Source: an uncultured Ignavibacteriota bacterium
GTDB lineage: Bacteria > Bacteroidota > Ignavibacteria > UBA10030 > UBA8401
Length of the DNA: 64,000 bases
Assembly: GCA_903884005.1 (NCBI GenBank)
Contig: CAISDA010000088.1
Location: 123,101 to 187,100, forward strand
Direction of reading: 5' to 3'
Part shown: one piece after another, positions 1-10,399 of the stretch
How positions within the stretch are numbered: the first letter of the stretch is position 1
Layout: every line of letters begins with the position of its first letter
The notes under the pieces: model-generated
Told to the model about the DNA's origin: nothing
What the model saw: only the letters and a program-made list of their open reading frames with translations
The model's database searches: none
Translations under genes and position numbers: made by a program

Positions 1-815
1 ACGAGCTGGCCAATACGTACCTGCAGCGTCCGGTTGCGGGCGTCATCACCTATATCGCAGCATCCACCCCGGTCACGCCGAATCAGGTGACGCTGTTGTC
101 GACGCTGAGCGGCATCGCCGGAGGGATCGTCCTGATGACGCATCCGCCGTCACTCGCATCGGCCGCAGCGCTCCTCTATTTAAAGGACATTCTCGATTCC
201 GTCGACGGCCAACTCGCGCGGGCGACGCGGCAGTTCAGCCGCCGCGGCCGGTTCTGGGATTCGCTCGGCGATTTCGCCGTGAACTGCGTCCTGTTCGCGG
301 GAATCTGCATTGCACTCATCGGAGAAGGATCACCGCCGGCGCGTGCATTCTTTCTGTCGCTCGCCGGCTGGTGCTGCGTCAGCCTCCGTGTTTCGTATCA
401 GGTGTTCTATCAGACATCGTACCTTCATCATCATGGCGCCTACTCAACAAACCGCGTGACAGAAGAACTGCGCGATGAGGATCTCGCGGGAGACGTACTG
501 ACATTGCTGCTGCAAAAAATTTTTCTGCTCCTCTACGGCTGGCAGGACAGGCTTATCGCCGCGCTCGACGCGCGCTGCAGGCACATGCGGGGCGATCCGC
601 CCATAGACGCATGGTACACGGATAAAGCCGGTTTGCGCATCAATGCGCTGTTCGGCATGGGAACGGAATTCGTTGCCGTGACACTATGCTTCGCCGCCGG
701 GTCGCTTCACTCCTATCTGCTGATAACGCTCGTCGGATTCAACGTAGTGTGGGGAGCGGCGATCCTCTACCGGCTCTTGTTCGCATTCCGCAATTCGTCT
801 TCGATCAGGAAATGA
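1..815 (+). CDS. CDP-alcohol phosphatidyltransferase family protein, 5'-truncated by window edge
   Basis: This integral membrane enzyme of phospholipid-type synthesis moves a phosphoalcohol group from a CDP-activated donor. The complete signature D-x2-D-G-x2-A-R-x8-G-x3-D-x3-D is present (DSVDGQLAR, then GRFWDSLGD), so all metal- and CDP-binding aspartates are kept. The frame is open from base 3 and already encodes family-like residues (ending TPNQVTLLSTLSG) before the first possible GTG at 87, so the gene starts outside the window. Several hydrophobic segments follow the motif. The exact alcohol acceptor (inositol phosphate, glycerol phosphate or other) cannot be told. Its last 49 nt overlap the convergent gene on the other strand. 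Confidence 0.85.
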   Translation, partial: ELANTYLQRPVAGVITYIAASTPVTPNQVTLLSTLSGIAGGIVLMTHPPSLASAAALLYLKDILDSVDGQLARATRQFSRRGRFWDSLGDFAVNCVLFAGICIALIGEGSPPARAFFLSLAGWCCVSLRVSYQVFYQTSYLHHHGAYSTNRVTEELRDEDLAGDVLTLLLQKIFLLLYGWQDRLIAALDARCRHMRGDPPIDAWYTDKAGLRINALFGMGTEFVAVTLCFAAGSLHSYLLITLVGFNVVWGAAILYRLLFAFRNSSSIRK

Positions 816-1930
816 CTCTCCGGCGAGATGCCGATCTTTCTGCGAAGCATGGCGAGTGCGTCCGCTTTTTCCGGCGTGATGTACCCGTCTTCCCACGCTT
901 GCTCAAGCGCAGTCCGATAGATGCCGTATTTCGCATCGGTCTGCAACTGCGCAAATTCCTCGCCGGTCATTCCGATATCGGCCCGGACGATGTTCAGTAT
1001 CTGCATTCCTTCGGCTGAGATCGTTTCTGACCGAAGCAGCGTGGTCAGTGTCGTTCGGAGCAGCGACTCACCCAGGGCGCGCCGCCGGTGTTCGTCGTCC
1101 GCGGTCGCCTCTTTCAGATGCGCTTCCTGATCGGCGGCCGCTTTCCGCAGCGCTGCATTTTCCACCACTGCCTCGCGCAATTGTTTCTCGATCTGCACAT
1201 GCTCCTCGGCCATCTGCTGGCAGTCCTTATTCACAAGAAGCATCTCCTGTTGATGGGCAGCCGCCAGCATTGCCGCTTCCGACCCGAGCCGCAGCAGTTC
1301 CTCCTTGTGATCGGCCTCGCGGGCTTCGCGCTCGGTATCTGCGGCACGCCTCGATTCCGCCATGCTCTCGTTCAGCCGCACGACTTCAGCGTACAATTCT
1401 TCGACGCGCCGGTACGACTCTTCGGCATCGTCGACGACCGCACGGTATTTATCGATCGCTTCTTTTTCCCCCGTGCGCGCATGCTGGCCCTCTCCGGCCA
1501 TCACCGCAATTTCCTGCTGATGCTTGACGCGCAGCGACTCGATCTCTTCCTTGAACCGCTCGATCTGCGCGCGCTGCTGCCGGATCGTAAAGAGATCCTC
1601 CTCGCTCGACCCGTGGGAGGCAGCGGGAGCGGTCTCGGCAGGGACGGTCTCGGCAACACCGGGTTTCGCGTGTGCAGCCGTGTTCGGTGCCTGCGACTTT
1701 TCCTCGCTTAATTTTTTTACCCGATCCTCGTCGTCCTTTTTTTTCCTGGCTGCAAGCGCCGCCTTGATACGCTGGTTGTAGGCAAGCGCATACATGTTGT
1801 CCGGCTCGACAGCGAGCGCCTTGTTCACTTCTCCCATGGCATCGGTGTACTCGGCGCTTTGTATATACCGGTCGGCCGCCTTCAGCAAATCGCCGATAAT
1901 TTTTTTCTTCTCTTCTCTGCTTGTACCCAT
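767..1930 (-). CDS. TPR and coiled-coil protein of unknown function
   Basis: I do not recognise a named family. The N-terminus (about residues 1-60) looks like a tetratricopeptide unit (AADRYIQSAEYTDAMGEVNKAL, then AVEPDN). A long Glu/Lys/Arg/Ala-rich region of about 200 residues is predicted coiled coil, and the last 90 residues form a compact helical domain (ADIGMTGEEFAQLQ onward) that resembles small regulatory domains at the ends of receiver or TPR proteins. No signal peptide is seen, so it is probably cytoplasmic. The start is placed at MGTSREEKKK because GAGG lies about 8 nt upstream; an in-frame extension to 1993 is less likely. The 3' end overlaps the phosphatidyltransferase gene tail to tail. 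Confidence 0.6.
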   Translation of the reverse strand: MGTSREEKKKIIGDLLKAADRYIQSAEYTDAMGEVNKALAVEPDNMYALAYNQRIKAALAARKKKDDEDRVKKLSEEKSQAPNTAAHAKPGVAETVPAETAPAASHGSSEEDLFTIRQQRAQIERFKEEIESLRVKHQQEIAVMAGEGQHARTGEKEAIDKYRAVVDDAEESYRRVEELYAEVVRLNESMAESRRAADTEREAREADHKEELLRLGSEAAMLAAAHQQEMLLVNKDCQQMAEEHVQIEKQLREAVVENAALRKAAADQEAHLKEATADDEHRRRALGESLLRTTLTTLLRSETISAEGMQILNIVRADIGMTGEEFAQLQTDAKYGIYRTALEQAWEDGYITPEKADALAMLRRKIGISPESHFLIEDELRNANKSR

Positions 1931-2159
1931 CCCTGTCCTCGCAAAAAAAAATTTATTCCTCCGGCAGATTTTATTAACGCACATTTTCCTCACGCACGAC
2001 GCGCGGCATGCCCTTCAGTAAAATAGGTGATGAGGCGTGAAATAGCAAACGGTAACGCGACAAAGATACTTCTTGCATAAGCGTTAAAATATTTTATTAT
2101 AGGAAGGGTGACAACAACGCCCTACACCAGCTGCAGGCTCCATTCATGATCTATTTTAA

Positions 2160-3880
<1,721 letters not shown>

Positions 3881-4200
3881 TCGGATATTATTGTCCGCAT
3901 TGACGAATATTTAGAAAAAATTAACTTGCGTCTAAAAAAAAAACCAATTATTTTGCCAAAGCAAACAACAGTACACCGTTTTTGCGCTTGTAATGCCTCT
4001 CGACTTCCATCGAGATTGTTTTGCTGGGGGGATCTGCTCAAAGAATCCTAGTCCTCATCGAAGGACGGCAAACAACAAATCGCACAGAGCGCCACTCCTC
4101 GCGGTTTCGCGTTATCGAAGCAACAATTCCGGTCGTACACTTGGCTGGCTCCAAGCGTCGGTCAGGTTTTTTGGACAATCTACAAAGAAAGGATCGTTCC
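3881..4200 (+). other. Intergenic region and long leader of the cold-shock gene
   Basis: This 320-base stretch has no convincing gene. The first 80 bases are AT-rich and should hold the promoter. The rest, up to the Shine-Dalgarno AAAGGA near 4188, would form a long 5' leader, as is common for cold-shock genes where the leader folds differently at low temperature. An open frame runs through the leader into the cold-shock gene, but it lacks a start with a ribosome site and is not family-like. No terminator with a clear U-tract was found after amtB. Confidence 0.4.
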
Positions 4201-4404
4201 ATGGAAAAGGGAACTGTCAAATGGTTCAACAGCGCCAAAGGCTTCGGCTTCATTCAGCGTGAATCCGGGGAAGACGTTTTTGTTCACTACAAAGCGATTC
4301 TTGGCGATGGCTACAAGACATTGAACGAAGGGGATAAAGTTCAATTCGACGTAGAAAAAGGACCGAAGGGCTTACAAGCAGCAAGCGTTACCAAAGCCGA
4401 TTAG
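4201..4404 (+). CDS. Cold-shock domain protein (CspA family)
   Basis: This single-domain nucleic-acid chaperone has 67 residues. It has the five-stranded OB fold signatures: [18 protein letters not shown] with the RNP1 motif KGFGFI, and the RNP2 motif VFVHY. It binds single-stranded RNA or DNA in the cytoplasm and melts secondary structure. The ATG is preceded by AAAGGA at 7-8 nt. It is a single-gene unit, with a long leader in front and a strong intrinsic terminator directly behind. Paralogues serve in cold shock or in normal growth, and the sequence cannot tell which. Confidence 0.95.
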   Translation: MEKGTVKWFNSAKGFGFIQRESGEDVFVHYKAILGDGYKTLNEGDKVQFDVEKGPKGLQAASVTKAD

Positions 4405-4425
4405 GAAGTCGTCCAACTTCTTGTG

Positions 4426-4462
4426 CACAACCCCACTCTACACGGTGGGGTTGTGTATTTTT
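4426..4462 (+). terminator. Rho-independent terminator of the cold-shock gene
   Basis: An 11-bp perfect stem (CACAACCCCAC pairing with GTGGGGTTGTG) encloses an 8-nt loop and is followed by TATTTTT. It lies 22 bases after the stop codon. Confidence 0.92.
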
Positions 4463-4519
4463 ACGTGGAACCTCACGACACGCAGAATCCGTTGAACCGC
4501 CTCACTCGCACTCCCGACC

Positions 4520-5734
4520 ATGCATACACTTGCCGTCCCTGCTCCATCCTCGACACAGGCGACATCCGCGCCGCGCATCGACGCATCGATGTGGATATAC
4601 TTGTGGGACATCGTGGACGAAGGCAGCGATGCGGTGTTCGGGCTCCTGCAGGAACGGAGCATCACCAGCATCAGTCTTGCATGCGCATATCATGCCGGAA
4701 AATTTCTCGCGCCTCATAATCCGAAACGCAAAGTTATTTTTCTTGAGGATGGAACAATATATTTTGAACCCGATGCTTCCCTGTTTAAGACGATCACGCC
4801 GCTGGTGAATTCAATGGTGGCGCACGGCCATCATTACGCATCGGTGAAAAAAAATGCCGAACGGTACGGATTGGAAACGCGCGCGTGGGTCGTGTGCTGT
4901 CATAACTCGCGCATCGGCGCGGCTCATCCGTCGGCCGCGTGCGAAACGGCATTCGGCGACACACTGATGCACAACTTGTGTCCGAGCAACCGGGACGTGC
5001 GCGATTATCTCCGTGCACTGCTCCTCTCTCTCGCCGGACAGGGCGTTCACACGATCGAACTGGAAGCTCTCCAGTTTCAGGGATACTCTCACGGCAGCCA
5101 TCACGAGCGCGAGGGGATCGCCCTGCCTCCGGATATTCGGTCGCTCCTCGGGCTATGCTTCTGTGCGTCGTGTCTTCACGGGGCGCGGCGCGCCGGCGTC
5201 GACATCGACGAGGCACGCGCATGGACGCGGCGGACGCTGGAACATTATTTTTCTGATCCGTCCGCCTTCGCCGCCGCCGATACGCCGTCCCCCCTTCACC
5301 CTGCCGAGATCTTCACGCCGTTCAATCTCTGGCGCGAGGGCGTCGTTGCATCGCTTGCGCAAGAACTCGCCGATGCGGTCGCACCGCACCATGTGCACCT
5401 TCGTCCCATGACGTCAATCGATCCCGCGGCGCAGTCGCTCGCAGGCGTAAATCCCCGGAGCATCGGCAGGATCACCAAAGGCATGCTGGCACTCGGTTAT
5501 ACAACAGACGCGGCCGCACTGCACACACGCCTCGGCGTGCTTCGGCAGCAGCTCGCGCCGCATGCGATGACACTCGGCATGCATCTGGGAATGCCGGAAA
5601 GCGGTGGAAAGAAAGATTTTCTTGAACGCATGGCGGCGGCGCGGTCGCTTGGCATTGCCAGTTTCAATTATTATGCCTACGGATTCGTCCCGCTCACGCA
5701 CATGGATTGGATACCGGAAGCGCTCGCACAATAG
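4520..5734 (+). CDS. Conserved-looking protein of unknown function, possibly a TIM-barrel (glycoside-hydrolase-like) fold
   Basis: I do not recognise the family with certainty. The 404 residues show alternating strand/helix spacing (MWIYLWDIVDEG, ITSISLACAYHAGKFL, LETRAWVVCCHNS, GVHTIELEALQFQGY) like the barrel of glycosidase or polysaccharide-deacetylase-like enzymes, with a cysteine pair CFCASC in the middle. No signal peptide is visible. The start ATG at 4520 has no clear ribosome site; Met24 (4589) just before the first strand is an alternative. It lies 43 bases before the RidA gene on the same strand. Catalytic residues cannot be named. Confidence 0.55.
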   Translation: MHTLAVPAPSSTQATSAPRIDASMWIYLWDIVDEGSDAVFGLLQERSITSISLACAYHAGKFLAPHNPKRKVIFLEDGTIYFEPDASLFKTITPLVNSMVAHGHHYASVKKNAERYGLETRAWVVCCHNSRIGAAHPSAACETAFGDTLMHNLCPSNRDVRDYLRALLLSLAGQGVHTIELEALQFQGYSHGSHHEREGIALPPDIRSLLGLCFCASCLHGARRAGVDIDEARAWTRRTLEHYFSDPSAFAAADTPSPLHPAEIFTPFNLWREGVVASLAQELADAVAPHHVHLRPMTSIDPAAQSLAGVNPRSIGRITKGMLALGYTTDAAALHTRLGVLRQQLAPHAMTLGMHLGMPESGGKKDFLERMAAARSLGIASFNYYAYGFVPLTHMDWIPEALAQ

Positions 5735-5777
5735 AACGCCGAATTCACTGTTTCACTCACTCAACACACTTACCGCC

Positions 5778-6206
5778 ATGAAATACTGCATGCTCATTGC
5801 CATTTGTTGCACATTCACCGGATGCACGATGACCGCTCCCGTGTTCTATTCGGACGCTAAAACAATCGCACCCTACAGTCCCGCCGTGCAAGCGGGGCCG
5901 ACGCTCTATGTGTCTGGCCAACTGGGGATGAATCCGGAAACGCTGGAGCTCGTCGCAGACGATGTGGAGTCGCAGACACGGCAGGTGTTCGTAAATTTAC
6001 AGTCGGTCCTGGCAAAGGCAGGATATACGCTGCACGATGTGGTACAGTGCACGGTCTACTTAAAGGAGATCAAGGATTTCAAAAAAATGAACGACATCTA
6101 CGCAACACAGTTCGCCGCCGGAAGATATCCGGCACGTGTCGCGTTCGAAGCGGCGAACCTGCCGAAGAATGCAAAAGTTGAAATCTCGGCCGTCGCGTAT
6201 CGATAA
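5778..6206 (+). CDS. RidA-family (YjgF/UK114) protein with lipoprotein signal
   Basis: RidA proteins hydrolyse reactive imine/enamine intermediates made by PLP enzymes. The core is clear: PTLYVSGQLG, a central helix, VQCTVYLKEIKDF, YPARVAFEAANLPKNAKVEI and a final AVAYR, which includes the arginine that binds the substrate carboxylate and the late glutamate. Unusually, the 142-residue protein begins MKYCMLIAICCTFTGC, a short hydrophobic segment ending in a lipobox-like FTGC, so it is probably an exported lipoprotein, whereas most RidA proteins are cytoplasmic. A start after the leader is possible but no better ATG exists. The neighbours do not suggest a pathway. Confidence 0.85.
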   Translation: MKYCMLIAICCTFTGCTMTAPVFYSDAKTIAPYSPAVQAGPTLYVSGQLGMNPETLELVADDVESQTRQVFVNLQSVLAKAGYTLHDVVQCTVYLKEIKDFKKMNDIYATQFAAGRYPARVAFEAANLPKNAKVEISAVAYR

Positions 6207-6316
6207 CACATATGCCGTATGCACCTCCCACGGGAAAAAAATGATACGTTTGTTCTTGGATGTGTTTATCATTTTTACTATTCTTCTGCATCTCACACTA
6301 TACAGAAGACAGGGCC

Positions 6317-6748
6317 ATGAATATAAAATGGGTAGGATTCTTGCGCATCGTTATCGGCATCTATTTCCTCGCACACGGCATCAATCGCGTCGATTGGTTC
6401 AGTTCGTCCGAATTTCTGCGCGCCGAGCTGAAGCAGTATGAGGCGAACCCTCATCCGGCGGCGCAATGGGTGCAGAAGCACGTTGCCGATCCGTATGTGG
6501 AGATCTGGGCGCGCGTGATTCCGGCGGGAGCAATGCTGTTCGGCGCGGCCCTGATTGCGGGTTTTCTGTCTCGTACGGCATTGATCGTATCGATCGTACT
6601 GACGCTGCTCTATCACACCGTGAAGGGGACGGTTTTTTCCCCGCTCTTCATCACGGATCCCTCGGCGATGCTGTTCATTGCAAGCCTGACGACGCTCACG
6701 TTCCTCCGTTCAGGCTCCGTCTTCGCCGTGAAACGATCGCGCCGCTGA
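6317..6748 (+). CDS. DoxX-family integral membrane protein
   Basis: This small four-helix inner-membrane protein of 143 residues belongs to the DoxX/quinol oxidase subunit-like family. The N-terminal helix WVGFLRIVIGIYFLAHGINR is typical of the family, followed by an amphipathic loop and three further hydrophobic helices (ARVIPAGAMLFGAALIAGFL and others). The preferred start is MNIKWVGF; a longer frame from 6260 has no better ribosome site. The role of DoxX proteins is often unclear (respiratory accessory or redox-linked). It ends 3 bases before the convergent peptidase-like gene. Confidence 0.8.
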   Translation: MNIKWVGFLRIVIGIYFLAHGINRVDWFSSSEFLRAELKQYEANPHPAAQWVQKHVADPYVEIWARVIPAGAMLFGAALIAGFLSRTALIVSIVLTLLYHTVKGTVFSPLFITDPSAMLFIASLTTLTFLRSGSVFAVKRSRR

Positions 6749-6751
6749 CGC

Positions 6752-8941
6752 TTAATAATAGTCGTACCACACGGCGTCGTCCTGCACGAATGGCGTCTCG
6801 AGGAAGCGCGCTGCTTCCATGATCACCGGACTGTACACCAGCGGGTTCCGTTCGGCAGACTCGAGCGCCCGCCGGTATTCCGCGACCGCTTTGTCGCGGC
6901 TGCCCTGCAGGTCCAGTATATTGGCGCATCGAACAACACTGAGCAGGGGAAAAAAGGGATACTCGTCGGGATCCCGCTGTTGCGCTGCGAGAAGAAAATA
7001 TTCCTCGGCCTTCACCCAGTCTTTGCGCGCACCGGCCGCCTTGCCCAGAGAAAAAAGAGCGATGCTGTTGGCCCCGACATTGTTGTCGGGATCGAGCTGC
7101 AGCGTCAGTTGAGCTTCCTTTTCGGATAATGCAAGGTCGCGTAGAAATACTCGGTAGCTGATGGAGGTCCGTGCATGCGCAAGTATGCGATACTGCGGGA
7201 TCCACCGGAGGATCGGATACAGCGGATCCCAATCCACCTTTGTCGGCATCGACGGCAGTATATACGAAAACCGCTGCAGGCCGTCCTTCATAAAAATTCT
7301 TTTGACAATTTTTCTGCCTGCTGTTTCAATGTGAATGCCCAGCGGCATGGTGAAGATATCGCCCCGCTGCGCAACAGTCACAGTCACGTCGTATGTTCCG
7401 CGAGGCGTCGCATCGATCTGCGAGGTCAGGATATATTCCGGAAAGCCCGTCCGGTAGAGCCATTGGTCGAAGAACCAGGAGAGTGAAGAACCGTATGCCG
7501 ATTCGCATAACGACTGCAGGACCGCAATGCCCGGAGGGACGATGATGCTTCGGGCATACACTTCGCGCATGACGCTGTCGAAGGTATCCGTGCCGAGAAT
7601 ATATTCCAGCATCATGAAAACATAGCGCCCCTTATAGAGAAAGACCGCATCCTCGTTGAGGCGCGATGTTCTGCCGGCGGCAATCGGGCAGGTCGGGAAA
7701 AAATCGAGCGCGTGAGCCAGGAGGCGCGATCGTTCAAGATATTGCAGGCGGTCCGTTGTGTCGGACCACGCGAAAAAAAATCTCGTCGACAGGTATCCCG
7801 CCCAGCTTTCGTTGAACCAGTAGGATGAATCCGGCGTGTCGAAGGCGTACGCCCGCGCGGTCTCCTGGAGCCACACATTGTTGGCGCTGCTCGTGAAGAC
7901 GGATGAATCGAATACGGCGTATGCGGGACTGTTGCGTAGAAAGACGATGTTGCCGCTTCGAACCGGCCGTGCATCGACGGTCTTCTTGCCGATGCAGGCG
8001 AACGTCAGCCCATCGAAATGGGGACGGCATCCGGTTGCGGCAAAATATCGCGACGCTGCGCCGAGCATGTGCGTGATCGATTCGGCAAAGCGCTGCTGGA
8101 ATAGCGGTGGCGACGTCAACAGCGTCACGCTGCATATTCCTCTCACACCCGGGGCCGAGATCGAACGCACATCTTTCGATCCGGCAATGCAACAGCTTTC
8201 ATCCCATCCCGAGACATCCGTCCGCACGATGTTCCACACCGTGTTTCCATCTCTGCTCTCGAGCGAATCGATCGTCCCGCCCGAGAGCAGCGTGAACTGC
8301 GAGGACATCAGGACTTCGAGCACCATGGGCGCGTGCTGCATTTGTGCGGCCCCAGCCGGGCCGGACAGCATCGGCGCCCACCCGGAGAGCGGTCCGGAGT
8401 AGAGGAAAAATTCGCGCTGATTGATAAACATATCCGCAGCGCCCGATGTATCGGCGGCAAGGGTATATCTGAATCGAAACAGGACGGAATCGTTCACGCT
8501 CAAATCGGCGGAGATCGGACATTCAATTTCATACCAACCGGCGCCGGAAGAGGGGACTGTTGCTCGCGGTATCTTGTTATCGGACACATCGTGAACGGAA
8601 ATGATCGTGCATGCCGAAGGAAATTTCCACGTGACCGAAGAGAGCGAATCGCGCAAAAGCCTGATCCACACAGAGGCCTCGCATTCGACCGACGACCGCT
8701 CTTCATCTATCGAGCACGTCAGTTTGTAGCGAAGCATACCCGCCGGCCCCGGCCCATCGGCTGCCGAGGCTCGACCGGACAGCAGCATCAGGACAAGGCA
8801 CAAAAGCACACAGAGCCTGTGCAGACATGCGGTTCGGGATGGAGATCCGGACGCGAGCGGCGGAGGTGGTACCGTGGAATATGTCGTCCGTTTCTCGCTC
8901 ACCGGGAGCAGGTGGAAACGGAACGCAGCGAAACGTTTCAA
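6752..8941 (-). CDS. Secreted M1-aminopeptidase-like protein lacking the zinc histidines, with TPR tail
   Basis: The layout is that of an M1 (gluzincin) peptidase: signal peptide (hydrophobic core about residues 41-58, cleavage after ASA), beta-rich N-domain, catalytic-like domain, and the family sequence LSWFFDQWLYRTGFPEY. The position of the HExxH motif reads Q359-E-T-A-R363, so the base glutamate remains but both zinc histidines are replaced. The downstream NESWAGY glutamate is present but 14 rather than 18 residues away. It is therefore likely a non-catalytic or altered homologue. The last 120 residues look TPR-like (KAEEYFLLAAQQRDPDEYP, KAVAEYRRALESAERNP). It starts with TTG, chosen for the GAGG just upstream. 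Confidence 0.75.
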   Translation of the reverse strand: MKRFAAFRFHLLPVSEKRTTYSTVPPPPLASGSPSRTACLHRLCVLLCLVLMLLSGRASAADGPGPAGMLRYKLTCSIDEERSSVECEASVWIRLLRDSLSSVTWKFPSACTIISVHDVSDNKIPRATVPSSGAGWYEIECPISADLSVNDSVLFRFRYTLAADTSGAADMFINQREFFLYSGPLSGWAPMLSGPAGAAQMQHAPMVLEVLMSSQFTLLSGGTIDSLESRDGNTVWNIVRTDVSGWDESCCIAGSKDVRSISAPGVRGICSVTLLTSPPLFQQRFAESITHMLGAASRYFAATGCRPHFDGLTFACIGKKTVDARPVRSGNIVFLRNSPAYAVFDSSVFTSSANNVWLQETARAYAFDTPDSSYWFNESWAGYLSTRFFFAWSDTTDRLQYLERSRLLAHALDFFPTCPIAAGRTSRLNEDAVFLYKGRYVFMMLEYILGTDTFDSVMREVYARSIIVPPGIAVLQSLCESAYGSSLSWFFDQWLYRTGFPEYILTSQIDATPRGTYDVTVTVAQRGDIFTMPLGIHIETAGRKIVKRIFMKDGLQRFSYILPSMPTKVDWDPLYPILRWIPQYRILAHARTSISYRVFLRDLALSEKEAQLTLQLDPDNNVGANSIALFSLGKAAGARKDWVKAEEYFLLAAQQRDPDEYPFFPLLSVVRCANILDLQGSRDKAVAEYRRALESAERNPLVYSPVIMEAARFLETPFVQDDAVWYDYY

Positions 8942-9168
8942 TGATCCTCGTAGAAAATAAAACCAATCATGAGATCAGAAAATATACCAGTTGTGGCGCG
9001 AAGAAGCAAAGGCCGGAGTGTTGTATTGGAATATTCTAATGAATATTAGTAAGTTCTAACGTGCCAATGCCCGAGTGTATTCCTATTTTACTCAAAGAGA
9101 ACAGCCCCATCACCGAAATAATTTCACTTCATCCGCAGTGTAATGCGACGATCTAAAGGAAGATTCCG

Positions 9169-10323
9169 ATGAACCTACGACTACTGCTGTGTGCACTGGT
9201 TGCCGGAACGCTTGCGATGAACGCACAAGCGCCGACGAACGCGTGGAAAATAAATCTGGGCGGAACATATCCGCGGCTTATTTCCGGAGATATTTTTCCA
9301 GACGATTTCAACTACGGAGCGTTTGTCGATGTGGAGCGGGATTTCAGCGAGCACACCGGGCTTCGCCTGCGCGGTCAAGTGGTATCGATGACCGCCGATA
9401 ATCCGGCATATGCCAGCATTTCAAAACGCATACGCACGAATTTGGGCTCGGCGAACGCCGATATCATCTACCGCTTCGTTCCGTGCGAGCCGGTCACACC
9501 ATACATGAGCATGGGTGTGGGCGGGTTGTATTTTATGCTCGACACGAAGGCTCCCGTCGAGCAAAAGCTCAAAGACGGAGATACCGATCTGCAATTCAAT
9601 CTCGGCTTCGGCGCCGCGTGGAAAGTCGGCAGCCGGACGGCGCTCATCACGGACTTCGGATACCATACCGTGGCCACCTCGCGCATCGACGGGTTCCGCG
9701 GCGTAAGCGGCGGATTCTTAGGCGCACGGAACGACGCATACATGACGTTCAATGTCGGCTTGAGTTTCACGATCTGGGAGGGTGAGCGTTCGCACTTGAA
9801 CGACGCGTACGCCGCGATCACATTCCCCGAACCCGAGCACGTCGATTATAACAGAATCGAATCGATGATCAAGGAACACACGCCTGTCCTGGAAAAAATT
9901 GATTACGCGAAGATCGAGGAAATGGTCCGCACGAACAAGCCGGTGATCAGGCAGCCGGAACGGGTGATCATAGAAAAAAAGGCCTCTGTCGCGTTCGAGA
10001 TGATCAATTTCGCGAGCGGGTCCGCAACGCTCGGCAAAGAAGCCATCAACTCGCTGAACCGCGCCGTCGCCATCTTAAACGACAATACCGAACTCGTAGT
10101 TGAACTGCAGGGGCACACCGATAATGTCGGTTCGGCGGCGATCAACAAAACGCTTTCGGACAAGCGCGCGGAAGCGGTGAAGCAGTATCTGACGGGCAAA
10201 GGCATCGCCGCATCGAGATTGAAAGTGGCGGGGATGATGACGAGTGAACCTGTAGGCGACAATGCGACGCCCGAAGGACGCGCAATGAACCGTAGAGTGG
10301 ATCTCAAGATACTCAAAAAATGA
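9169..10323 (+). CDS. OmpA-family outer membrane protein
   Basis: This is an outer-membrane beta-barrel with a periplasmic peptidoglycan-binding domain, 384 residues. The signal peptide is MNLRLLLCALVAGTLAMNAQA. Residues about 25-205 have alternating hydrophobic strands ending in a typical barrel strand (MTFNVGLSFTIW). A linker with three related motifs (YNRIESMIKEHTP, YAKIEEMVRTNKP) follows, then the OmpA-like domain (FASGSATLGKEA, ELQGHTDNVGS, NRRVDLKILKK). AAAGGA lies 9 nt before the ATG. It probably anchors the outer membrane to the cell wall. It is a single-gene unit convergent with flagellar block 1. Confidence 0.9.
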   Translation: MNLRLLLCALVAGTLAMNAQAPTNAWKINLGGTYPRLISGDIFPDDFNYGAFVDVERDFSEHTGLRLRGQVVSMTADNPAYASISKRIRTNLGSANADIIYRFVPCEPVTPYMSMGVGGLYFMLDTKAPVEQKLKDGDTDLQFNLGFGAAWKVGSRTALITDFGYHTVATSRIDGFRGVSGGFLGARNDAYMTFNVGLSFTIWEGERSHLNDAYAAITFPEPEHVDYNRIESMIKEHTPVLEKIDYAKIEEMVRTNKPVIRQPERVIIEKKASVAFEMINFASGSATLGKEAINSLNRAVAILNDNTELVVELQGHTDNVGSAAINKTLSDKRAEAVKQYLTGKGIAASRLKVAGMMTSEPVGDNATPEGRAMNRRVDLKILKK

Positions 10324-10340
10324 GCGTTAGCATGTCGCGC

Positions 10341-10377
10341 AAAAAAAAGCCCATCCGGATGTTCCGTGATGGGCTTT
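10341..10377 (-). terminator. Terminator at the end of flagellar block 1 (also between convergent genes)
   Basis: A 10-bp stem (AAAGCCCATC with GATGGGCTTT) has an 8-A run on its left, which reads as a U-tract on the minus strand. It lies just after the HDOD gene stop and 18 bases after the ompA-like stop, so it mainly ends the flagellar transcript and may also stop the plus strand weakly. Confidence 0.85.
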
Positions 10378-10399
10378 GCGGCAATGGACTGCTGCCGGG

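Noticed and set aside
4021..4200. Upstream in-frame extension of the cold-shock protein
   Set aside because: The 67-residue form has the standard length, start and ribosome site; the extension is not family-like.
9394..9401. GCCGATAA in the OmpA-like gene, like a sigma-28 -10 element
   Set aside because: No TAAA lies 15 bases upstream, and it is in the middle of a coding region.
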